DNA of 64,000 nt, taken from NCBI RefSeq assembly GCF_910592395.1, contig NC_088324.1:13542953-13606952 (forward strand), given 5' to 3'. A program made the position numbers and the translations under genes. Positions 1-9,911 of this stretch are shown piece by piece. This stretch comes from Lineus longissimus. Lineage: Eukaryota; Nemertea; Pilidiophora; Heteronemertea; Lineidae. The first letter of the stretch is position 1. Every line of letters starts with the position of its first letter. A model generated the notes under the pieces. That model saw only the letters and a program-made list of their open reading frames with translations, was not told the DNA's origin and made no database searches.

Positions 1-309
1 CTTATTTGAATTAGTCTTTCACCAAGTTCTGGATCTGTGATGGGTTTTGGTAAGGGACCTACAGAAGCAAGCAGAGTTGTAGTGTTGTTTTTTTAAAGAT
101 TATCTTCTGTCAACATCAGACGCATTAGAAGTCACAGTGTGCACTTCTTCAAACTTTAAACTATATGCTTGCAGCAGTAATGGGAATTTTGTCAGAATAG
201 CAGTTCTTCGTTACGAAATAAACTTTTTTGGTTGGTTTCCTCTCTGAAGGCAGAAGAAGAAGAAAAAGGTTGATCTCCATAATGTATTGTCACTGCCTTC
301 AATTTCCAG

Positions 310-2296
310 AGTTCATCCAAGGCCACGCCAATGACGCACCTCCAAAGTTGGACAGTCAAGCCCTAAAGCAACTCCGTGATATGGGTTTCCCTGAACAGAG
401 GGCAGCCAAAGCTTTACTTCTGAATAGGCAAGTATCTCTTTGGATCAGGAAATTCTCTTGTGATATACTTTTTACTTGGCATATCTTGATATTTCTTGGT
501 TGTGAATCCTATTCATCAAAGTACTTTTCATCCTGCAAGTGCAAGGTGCTGCCTAACTGAAAGTTCCGGTCGGCCGGTAGCTCCTGACCAGGTTGACCGT
601 GTGATATCAACTTGAATAATCCTTGTTCCAGAATGTCTACGGTGGATGCCATGGAGTGGTTACTGGATCACGAGCAGGACACTGACATTGATGAGCCTGT
701 GCCAGGGATGTCCAATTATAAAGAGCCACGGCGGAAAAGTGCTGATGTGAGTGTTTTTATCATCATTGTCATCTTCATTTGACTCGCTGGTCACTGTTGT
801 GTCTTTATTGCATGCCAATTTGTTAGGCTTCCACACATGACTTGTGTTTTTTTCCCTGGAGACTACGTCTTCGTATTTTTGGGCTTTTTATACCAATTCT
901 GCAAATTTTCCAGGTATCTCATCAGAGGACTATGTCTAAGATGCCAGGGAAAGTTTCAAACATCTTGGAGTCTTACCGAGCAATGAAAAGAAGAGAATTC
1001 CGGCCAAATCAAAGGGTAAGTTGATATTTTTAGCATCTTCTCCAACGTTTTAGTTTGAGTCAACCCATATTGTTTAGGTTCAAGAAATAACTTACCTAGT
1101 TGCTTTGCTCTCAACTTAGTTATAAGTGTTGATCGACCATATACTTTGCATTCTACATTTGCCAAATTGGTGAGGCTAATCTGATTTAGAAGTTCACCTT
1201 CTTCTTTCTCTTGTTTGCTGTCTGGTTGACATGTTGTCAAATGGCCAAACCTTGTTCCTGTGGGCAGCACAGTGATGGCAGTCTTTAGAGAATGTGGGAG
1301 GAAATATTCTCCGAGTATCCTCAGGGGATCTTGAATCGTGCATTTGCATCCCCAGACTTCAGGGAAGGGGCACCCTGCGATCTCAAGCACTTGGGAGTCA
1401 AGATGCCACAGAGACAGTCTAGGGTATTCACTGGTTGACTAGAGTGTGACAATCATCCAGCCCATGAACTTCTCATCTCTTTCATTGTTTCAGGCTCAAC
1501 AAAATCTCACTGAGATGGGCTTTGAGATTAAAGATGTAAGAGAGGCACTGCTGGCAACAGGGAATAATGAGGATGCAGCAGTAAGTTTCTTTATCTTTCA
1601 TATCTTGCATATCGTACATGTGTATTGACTATGAGCCAACTAGTCTTTTAGTAAACTAACTGTAACAAGAATTTACATTTCCTTTGGTACATACTCCTGT
1701 TTCATATTTCAGTGTGAGTGGCTATTGGGAGACCGTAAAGCCCCACCTCCAGAGGACAGCCAGGAAGGCCTAGACGTGGACGGGCCAATCTACAAGGCAA
1801 TCATGTCGAACCCGGTCGTACAGTTAGGTTTAAATAATCGAAGAAGTTTATCTGGTGCGTTAATATTAGAGATAATATTGTCTTTTGTTTGTTGTCACTT
1901 CCGCCTTCGATAAATCAGATACCGTTGTCTACCAGGTTGCCACGTCCTCTCTGATAATGACACTCAGACTGACTGTGATTAAGAATTGGTCATTGCCAAT
2001 CAATGTTACATTTGTAATCCAAACAGAGCTATTGCCAGTGTTCATGATCTAGGCACGTATTTCAAAATTCTACTCCTCTTTATGTGACATAAAGAGGAGT
2101 AGAATTCATGATATATGAATTGATTCGTCTTGTTCTGTTTTCAGCATTTGTGAGTATGTTGGACAATCCTGCCACAACAAGTCATTGGTTGAATGATCCA
2201 GAGACTGGACCGATGCTTGTGCAGATATCGCGGATATATCATGCAGAGAAAAATGCGGCAAATTCTAGAGTATTATCAGCAAGTGGATTCAGCTAG
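310..2296 (+). CDS. UBAC1: UBAC1 (KPC2), C-terminal exons; 5' part outside the window
   Basis: Six exons join in phase: 310-427, 632-746, 914-1015, 1494-1580, 1713-1854 and 2145-2296 (stop TAG), giving the last 237 residues. The first exon starts mid-codon, so upstream exons are missing; bases 1-309 show no supportable exon. Visible domains are a UBA domain spanning the first two exons (core [20 protein letters not shown]), a second UBA spanning exons 4-5 ([16 protein letters not shown] then CEWLLGD), and the C-terminal STI1-like segment [20 protein letters not shown]. This order is characteristic of UBAC1, the non-catalytic partner of RNF123/KPC1 in the E3 complex that targets p27Kip1; UBA domains bind ubiquitin or polyubiquitylated cargo. 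The first visible intron (428-631) has a GC donor, forced by reading frame. The C-terminus, about 17 residues past [10 protein letters not shown], looks lineage-specific. Confidence 0.9.
2066..2106. repeat. 20-bp near-perfect palindrome in the last UBAC1 intron
   Basis: Arms 2066-2085 and 2087-2106 are exactly complementary around a single unpaired base at 2086. The hairpin ends 38 bases upstream of the last UBAC1 exon, close to where a branch point is expected. No TIR-element signature or target duplication is visible. Confidence 0.8.
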
Positions 2297-3800
2297 TAAA
2301 CACTTCATGTACTCTATTTTCACTTTTATAACGTCAGTGACTTATATTCATGTGCACCACTGGTATATTTCTGCATGAGATTGTCAGAGAAATTTTAGAT
2401 CAAGCATTGATGGTCAGTCAGCCTGTAGCAAGAAGATACTCCAGTCTAACTGTCACCAATGTAATGCAAGTTCAATGCAATGCTCACCTGCTTGTGCAAG
2501 TTCTTTCAATTCAATGCAAAGAGGCATAGGAATCAAGTATACTTGAGTTTGATTGATGTTATAAAAGTGAAAGGAAAGTATCATGATATAGGTTCAGACT
2601 ATTGTAGCTGGTAATGTACATACATGTAGATTGTGATATAGGCATGTGATGTGGCACTACCCAGTGTGGAAGAGTTCAAGATATCCTTGACATATCTGGA
2701 AGTGCCCCCTGTCGAGATACGAAAAAGCATGTCATTGGTAGAGTTTAACACCTTCAGCGCCGAACCACGTAAATCTACGTGGCCTAAATCCCCCTCTTTG
2801 AGCTGGTTATGGGAGTCTCATGGACTTCATGAAAGAACTACGCCATCGCCATCTTCAGGGCAAGGGAGGCACTGAATAGACCGTTTGATCTTTTCAGTTC
2901 CTACCGTGCCCTGAAGATGGCGATGGCGTAGCTCAACTTTAAATGACTTCATGAAAGAACTACGCCATCGCCATCTTCAGGGCAAGGTTGGAACTGAAAG
3001 GACCTTGTCTTTTCAGTTCCAACTTTGCCCTGAAGATGGCGATGGCGTAGTTCTTTCATGAAGTCCATGAGACTCCGATAACCAACTCAAAGGGAGGGGG
3101 ATTTGGGCCACGTAGATCTCCGTGGTTCGGCGCTGAAGGTGTTAATAGTTCTCAATGTTGCTGTATCAGAGAGACTGACACTTTACAATTATTGCCTGTG
3201 CTATTAGATAGACTTGATACTTTTCAATTGTCTGTGCTATAAGTTGTAACATTCTTGGACAATGTCTTGTAATTACATGCCTCCTACTTTATAGAGGAGG
3301 ATTGCCTTGAGATGTAAAGAATGGCTGGTACTAGTGTTGTTCATAGACTTCCTGTGCAGACGGCGTTGTAGATATTCACCTGAAAGTGTGTCTTCACAGT
3401 CTGTTGGTAAAATTTGTGTGTGCAATTGCCGAGGCTTCAGGTCCACCTGTCACATGACTGATATTTCGACAGACCAAGGACACTACCTCCTTGGACTTTT
3501 GGAGATGAGGACATATTGGTAAGCTGGCAATGATTGGAGAGAACAGCATTTTTCAAATGCCTGTGCTGTAAATTGGTATAATGCTTTATTGATTTTGTGC
3601 TATAAAAATTTATGTCTAGATTTCTTATGATGTTGTCTTCCTGTTATTAAAATGTACAAGAATTTAGTAAAGGGCGTTGTTGTTTTGTCTCATGTACATG
3701 TACATGTACATGTATTGTTGATCACTTGAAAATCTGCATAATTTGTTTTTTTACCCAGACTTATCCAAAAGCTTCTGGCTATAGACAATGGATAGAATGA
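2297..3800. other. Non-coding DNA between convergent gene ends
   Basis: Probably the UBAC1 3' UTR on the plus strand and the 3' UTR of the minus-strand gene ending at 3801. On the minus strand an AATAAA (complement of 3585-3590) lies about 210 bases past that gene's stop. A short ACATGT-type microsatellite is at about 3691-3713. The TTAA-flanked foldback element at 2745-3145 is listed separately. I see no coding exon. Confidence 0.5.
2745..3145. mobile_element. TTAA-flanked foldback MITE (piggyBac-like), complete copy
   Basis: TTAA at 2745-2748 and 3142-3145 flanks a 393-bp element. The ends are inverted repeats starting CACCTTCAGCGCCGAACCAC, followed by a subterminal palindrome built on CCACGTAGATCTACGTGG. 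The inside holds two successive long hairpins, each with arms reading CTACGCCATCGCCATCTTCA and their complement, separated by a CTTTAAATGAC spacer. TTAA duplication with precise ends is the hallmark of the piggyBac superfamily; no transposase is present. Other copies or parts are at 14713-17547 (split by a LINE), 59419-59606 and 59912-60208. Confidence 0.75.
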
Positions 3801-6800
3801 CTAATATGTTTGGTCATCATTGGGCCTTGATCCTGGTGTTTCAATGCCTATCCCCTTTGGTTTCTCATAAAAGCATGATAGGAGATAGACTCCTATGTAG
3901 TCCATTTTGTCATCCTGATTGTCCTTTGCTCTATGCGATGAGACGAGGCCGGCCCACAGTGCCCGGAGTGTGAATAGGAGAATTCTAATTCTAACAGTGT
4001 CTTTTATTACCCTGGGGAGGTTTGTTTCATGTTTCATATATCCATTATCCAGTGCATTATCAGGATCCAATGACACGTATACTTTATTTGCCTGAAAAAG
4101 TAATGTTGAATATTTTGACTCAGGTGGATGTGTTTTGTTGAAACTGAAACAGAGTTATTACATTGTCCATGTGAAAAAAATTGTTGTTCTATATCCCTGT
4201 TGAGACTAAATTTGCTTTCCACCAGGCTGCTAACTCAATAGTTTTGTATTCAAATTGTCCCTTTTGAATATTACATGTACTTACGACCAAACAGTCTTGA
4301 AAGTGCATCTTTCACTATGCTTCGGACCTATGAAAGATATCAAGGAAGTCACGAAATATATTGCAAGTTACAATGTACAGCTTATCAGAATACCTAAAAA
4401 ACAGAAGTTACTGTCTGGTGTAATAGCTGTGGGATTTATCAATAAGCTGTTGTTGAGAATATGGTAGAATGCTGATCTCTTTTCAGCATGCTCAATCGAC
4501 CAAGTCTTCATTCTTCCATGCCTTCTTTCCAGCTAGTCAAAACCAACACTTACCTGATGACTGGCTTTTTTTAGCTGGTTCACAGATTTCATAGTCTCTG
4601 CTGAATTCTGAGGGTTATCTGGAAAGTGATGAACTTTTGTATCAAAGTAATATCGAAAATACACTGATTGCTGATGATACCGATTCAGAAGGACAAGCAC
4701 CATTTTCATTTCTGGGTGTACATGGCACCATGAACATGAGAGTGCAACCCTGTGCTAGATAGGACAACCATGTACATTGAGGTTGTGACCCTGAGCTAAG
4801 ACAGAAAACAAGCTCTTTTTCACAATGCACCAAGGCAGAGGACAATCGCCATGTACGTTGAGGTTGTGACCCTGAGCTAAGACCGAAAACAAGCTCTATT
4901 TGACAATGCACTAAGGCAGAGGACAATCACCATGTACATTGAGGTTGTGACCCTGAGCAAAGACAGAAAACAAGCTCTTTTTCACAATGCACCAAGGCAG
5001 AGGACAATCACCATGTACGTTGAGGTTGTGACCCTGAGCTAAGACCGAAAACAAGCTCTATTTGACAATGCACTAAGGCAGAGGACAATCACCATGTACA
5101 TTGAGGTTGTGACCCTGAGCTAAGACAGAAAACAAGCTCTATTTGACAATGCACTAAGGCAGAGGACAATCACCATGTACATTGAGGTTGTGACCCTGAG
5201 CTAAGACCGAAAACAAGCTCTATTTCACAATGCACTAAGGCAGAGGACAATCACCATGTACATTGAGGTTGTGACCCTGAGCTAAGACAGAAAACAAGTT
5301 CTATTTCACAATGCACTAAGGCAGAGGACAATCACCATGTACGTTGAGGTTATGACCCTGAGCTAAGACCGAAAACAAGCTCTATTTCACAATGCACCAA
5401 GGCAGAGGACAATCACCATGTACATTGAGGTTGTGACCCTGAGCTAAGACAGAAAACAAGCTCTATTTGACAATGCACTAAGGCAGAGGACAAGCACCAT
5501 GTACATTGAGGTTGTGACCCTGAGCTAAGACAGAAAACAAGCTCTATTTGACAATGCACTAAGGCAGAGGACAAGCACCATGTACATTGAGGTTGTGACC
5601 CTGAGCTAAGACAGAAAACAAGCTCTATTTCACAATGCACTAAGGCAGAGGACAAGCACCATGTACATTGAGGTTGTGACCCCGAGCTAAGACAGAAAAC
5701 AAGCTCTATTTCACAATGCACTATGGCAGAGGACAAGCACCATGTACATTGAGGTTGTGACAATACCCAAAGAAAGAAGACGAGCACCATGTACAACAAG
5801 GGAAGTTGTGACGATGCACTCAGACAGGTGACCAAGCACCACCCCATTGAGTGTGTGGTCCTGCACTGTAGACAAGCTCAATGTACATTGAGGTTGTGAC
5901 AATACCCTAAGACAGAAGGAAGCACCACCTCGCTGTGGTTGTGACCCTTTTCTTAGACATGAGTAATTACTCAAACGCACCTTCTTGAATTTTCCGAGCG
6001 AGTCTGGAAAGTTTGTGCTTCCAGACATTGGCACCTCTGCCATTGCCTTCATCTGGAAGGAAAATAGATAAGGTCTATGGCTGGTAAAAGCCTCGTCCCC
6101 CCCCCCCCCCCCTAAAAGAAGAGATATTATGATGTCGAACGGACTGAATCGGGAGACTGGACGCGTAAGGAATAATCGGCAAAATGACTAGGAGAAGTGG
6201 GGAAGCTAGTCACTGTGGAAAGTCAACCAGTTCATTGTGTTACATTGACAAATATCGAGTAACATGCAGGGCCGATTTTTTTCCGATTACTCTCGGTTTA
6301 CTAGCGTTTACAATTCAATCATAATTTGCATCAAGACCTCATACAGTTCGTGTCGGCATGATCGGGGGAAGACCCTCGGACCAATAACACTGACTTGTCC
6401 CCGGAGCCGAAACTCGATCAGCGCGTGATTCGTCGACGCATGGAAGAGGCCGGTCAGGCGCTGCATCCGAATGGAGGGATGACAGTCCTGGACGCCTCTT
6501 TTACGGCTTTCCGACCCTTCACCTTCATAACTCTCTGACGATTCCTCGAAATCGTCATCCTCATCACTGAACTTCTCATCCTCCTGATCTAAAAGAGAAA
6601 TAGAACATAAAGTATATAAGGCGAAATGGGTTTTTTCAGCGATAAAAAAGTTGTCCTCTAATTAAGAACTTCTTCCCAGTCACCTAGCCTGGCACAACAA
6701 TCTCGTGATCGGAGTCCATCCCGATACAGACGTCTGCGTCTATAGATCTCACTTAACCCAGCATATTCTATTCAGCGAATTTTACCTTTTTCTTCCGTAT

Positions 6801-7838
6801 TCTCGTCTGAAAAAGGAGAACAATAAGGTGTTGAAAGGATGTGATTTCACCGGTAATGCAATGTCCTTGGTCGCTTTACGAGGGCGACTTCAGGTGTCTG
6901 CAAAGGAAGAACTCCCTATAGATACTGTTGGCGACATCGGGCACCCCTTATACCAAATTCATGGTGAATCCCAAGATAAGAAGCGAAAGCCGAGCCAACT
7001 CTGAGTGACTATAAAATCTAACTTACTTGGTTTTGAAAGAATCATCTGGGTTATTGCTAGTTCGCGGACTCCCTTCAAATACAGCATCTTTAACTAGAGG
7101 CCTAACGGCCTGGAGGCCTTCGCTGGTTATTAGGAGATCCAACGGGTGATATCACGCATTATAACAGCTATGCAACGTTAATACGGAACATTTCCACGTG
7201 CTTACCTCCCTTCTCCTTTGCCGATATCATGCAGACGTAATACCCGCTCACCCTAAAGGCCTTCCGGTAGCCGGTTGGTACAATCTTCTGGGGACAGTCA
7301 TTTTCGCTTCTTACGAATGATACTGTGTCATCGGTTTGAAACTCGGCAGCAGCAGGTGAGAAAGCTGAAGGATTGAGATACAATGGGGAAAGGCATCCGC
7401 CCATTTGATCACCTCAAAAAGACATTCACACAACTCCCGGCTGAATGTAGCCAGCTTTGTGCGAGTAGGATCGCTCTAAGGTATAGAATCGATCCAACTG
7501 CTTGCTATTGGAGGATGGAAAAGGTGCCGTGGGGGAAGGCACATCACAAAACCACCTGGCTTTGTTCAATTTCGAAAAATGATGCGTCGATAAGGAATAG
7601 AATCAAAAGATTGGCCTGACAGGTACATTGTATTAAATCTTGACTGTCACATTGTCACCTCTCGTTGAGTAATGCAACGGCTTGGAACCTCCGAGTTTTC
7701 GGATGATCCTGAAACCATGGCTACGTATTATTAGCAACACAGGATTCAAAGTTTCGTCACTAGTCACCAGTCTTAATGGAACTTACCGGATAATGTCACC
7801 ATCCATGTAAAAACTATGACGATGACCGAGCACAGCAT
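3801..7838 (-). CDS. Unrecognised gene, probably secreted protein, five-exon model
   Basis: Not recognised. The model is built from splice sites: 7787-7838 (ATG), 7206-7364, 6395-6588, 5981-6052 and 3801-4091 (stop TAG). All junctions are GT-AG and in phase, giving 255 residues. The N-terminus MLCSVIVIVFTWMVTLS is a typical signal peptide followed directly by a phase-1 intron, as in many secreted modular proteins. Next comes a short domain with two cysteines (SENDCPQKIV; SGYYVCMIS), then a very acidic stretch (SDEDDDFEESSESYEGEG). The last exon is an open 97-codon frame (starts ANKVYVSLDPDN). Weak points: the exon-3 donor (GTCAGT). Without splicing there, exon 3 runs to a stop at 6308, giving a 163-residue protein. 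Another possible donor is at 6522. The 81-bp minisatellite lies in the last intron. Confidence 0.45.
4768..5950. repeat. 81-bp minisatellite, about 12-13 units
   Basis: Units anchored on CCATGTACATTGAGGTTGTG start at 4768, 4849, 4930 and so on, every 81 bases to about 5740. Degenerate units (GAGCACCATGTACA, CTCAATGTACATTGAGG) continue to about 5950. Neighbouring units differ by a few substitutions. Because 81 is a multiple of 3, the minus strand shows long open frames where units read GACAAGCACC, while units reading GACAATCACC put a stop in the same place. It is read here as a non-coding intronic minisatellite. Confidence 0.9.
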
Positions 7839-8154
7839 TTTGCGTTTCAGAGACAGGTTGTCTTAAATGATCAATACCACCAGATAACTTGCCCAACCTC
7901 TTTCAACTAATGGACGAAATCGCGATGCAAATCGATTAATTCTCTCGAACGACGTGTCCATATCTGAATTAGCATTCGGAACCCGATATTCATGAATACA
8001 CCATGTTCAATTATCGCCCCAATGACATTGCTCTCGGCTTCATTATTGTAGCCGGGACTGCAGCATCGTCAGTTGTTGCATTGATTACATGGATCTGCAG
8101 AAATAATGATGAATCTTAATAGTTTTCATTACCGACAGTTATGCGACTAGTCTA

Positions 8155-8652
8155 ATGAAGACAAAGGCACAGCCAGCTCTCAGAAAAAAAACTCAGCACT
8201 ATTTTCATCCCAACCAAGTGACATTCGGCACCAGATGCTTCCCGGTCGGCCTTTATCCTGCACCCAAATTGTCCCTTCAAATTACGGGCACGGAGCTGTA
8301 TAAATACGATTACCCTGTGCATGCGCACTTCCGACTTCAACTCGATTCCAAGAGAATCGACTCGAATCTTATTACAAATCCGCCATTGCTGACGTCATTG
8401 GCGCCGAAAACTATTTCTTTTGACCCTGTTGACCTCGCTGCTAAAAACATTTTTCAGAAAGCCATTCAAACATCAAAAACAACTACGAACATTATCTTTA
8501 ATATCACCGAGCTATATAAATACGATATATCAAGAAAAATCTGTAGAAATATTGAATTATACGATTTCTTGGAACTATTTGCACCGAATTACTCTTCCGC
8601 AAGTGTGACCTCGTCACAATCATGGCGCTTTTTCAATATGGCGACGATTTGA
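8155..8652 (+). CDS. Isolated 165-codon open frame, doubtful
   Basis: An ATG-initiated frame of 165 codons lies between two minus-strand genes. I recognise no domain, signal peptide or membrane segment. It contains a repeated TELYKYD, which comes from a DNA motif repeated at 8293 and 8509, so the peptide repeat may be a by-product of promoter-like DNA. No splice context links it to other exons. It could be chance, or a small lineage-specific gene. Confidence 0.2.
   Translation: MKTKAQPALRKKTQHYFHPNQVTFGTRCFPVGLYPAPKLSLQITGTELYKYDYPVHAHFRLQLDSKRIDSNLITNPPLLTSLAPKTISFDPVDLAAKNIFQKAIQTSKTTTNIIFNITELYKYDISRKICRNIELYDFLELFAPNYSSASVTSSQSWRFFNMATI
8293..8526 (+). promoter_or_regulatory. Duplicated TATA-box-like motif
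   Basis: Two near-identical blocks, GAGCTGTATAAATACGAT at 8293-8310 and GAGCTATATAAATACGAT at 8509-8526, each hold a good TATA box on the plus strand. Their surroundings differ, so this is not a simple tandem repeat. No plus-strand gene start is visible downstream, so the role is uncertain. Confidence 0.3.
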
Positions 8653-8727
8653 ATGATAATAGAGGGATAACGTTCCCTAAGGCCTGTAAGGTTGCAGTAT
8701 GAGAGACAAAGAAAATCCCGGGCTAAC

Positions 8728-8808
8728 ATTAGGTCTTGATGGCCTCAGCGGTTTGAGGGTTGCACTGTGGATTGGATGGTCACGGGTTCGAACACCGGCG
8801 AATCTAAT
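8728..8808 (+). repeat. tRNA-like sequence: SINE head or degenerate tRNA
   Basis: There is an A-box-like TGGCCTCAGCGGTTTGAGG with a D stem (CCTC 8743-8746 / GAGG 8755-8758), and a B-box core GGTTCGAAC at 8785-8793. The first and last seven bases (ATTAGGT / ATCTAAT) pair with one wobble. The T stem (ACGGG/ACCGG) does not pair well and no anticodon arm is clear, so a working tRNA is unlikely. A tRNA-derived SINE promoter or tRNA pseudogene fits better. Confidence 0.4.
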
Positions 8809-9911
8809 CTTTTCGTGTTTTTTCAAAAAAATTTCTTGTTATTATTCGTCCATGTACGTTTATCAGGCGCGGGTCCAAGGGGTTGGACCAGACGATTCCA
8901 AACCCTTTTTCAAAATGGCCCTTCTAACCAGAAAATCAGCTAAAACATTCTTTTTTGAAGGGACATCTTTGGCATGAGACAGGTTTTTCATGCAAAATAG
9001 CTTCAAGTAGGACCGTGACTTCTCAAGGAGCTGAGAGAATTATTGACATATCATCAAAAAGATCTCACCAAAACGGAATGTAACTGTACATTTGTCAAAA
9101 ATCTAAGATTTGCAAGTCATGTCAAACCCATCTCACATTACACGCTAAATTCACTCAGTGATTAGCATTTAGTTTGTTACTACAGTGATGAGCAGGCGGA
9201 TAGATTCAAATTACATATCATCTTCCTGGTCAGTTTCCATGTGTAGTTAATTATACCCGGTATATTGCTTTGAGGCTGCGATTCGCGATCCGACGAACGC
9301 TGCTTCCGTTGCTTGCTAGTGAAATCTAACGAAACCAGGTATACCTTATTTCTCGCTGTACCCAATTTCCACAGATCTTTCACTCGAAAGCCGTCCGATT
9401 TTTGAAGTGAATTAAACAAAGACCAAGCAAATGTCGACACTCTTTTAAAATGATATTATTAAAACTTATAAACAATAAGAACAAGTTATTACACTGCTCT
9501 CCTTGTTGACCAGGAGGGATTGAACTGTCATGACGTCTGAGCCAAATAAATATGACGGGCATCTCTGCACCAAAATCAAGTTTAAACGGACATTCTCCGT
9601 AGCGCGGAGCCCGAAAAATTATGAACAGTCCTCAACAATTTAAAATGAAACTAGAGAATACGGTACCAGCAATAAATGACCTTTGAAGACGCCGGGCCCA
9701 TACTGTTCGAAAGGTTCAGTGAAGCAGCTGAAGCATGAGATACAATACCATCAACGTTGTCCGAATGTCAGACGTCACGATGCCTTCATACCAAATACAT
9801 GTACATGTATATTGTTTTTGATTGATTTATAATAATTACTTCACAATCATCACCCGGCCGTGCTATACATTGATCCTACTCGAAAATTTAAGGGAAAAAG
9901 AGAACTCTAGA

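Noticed and set aside
1-309. Upstream UBAC1 exon ending at the GTAAGG near base 50
   Set aside because: All three frames contain a stop before the candidate donor.
5413-5847. 144-codon minus-strand frame in the 81-bp repeat
   Set aside because: It lacks an ATG-based start and domain; neighbouring units carry stops at the same place, so it reads as minisatellite by-product.
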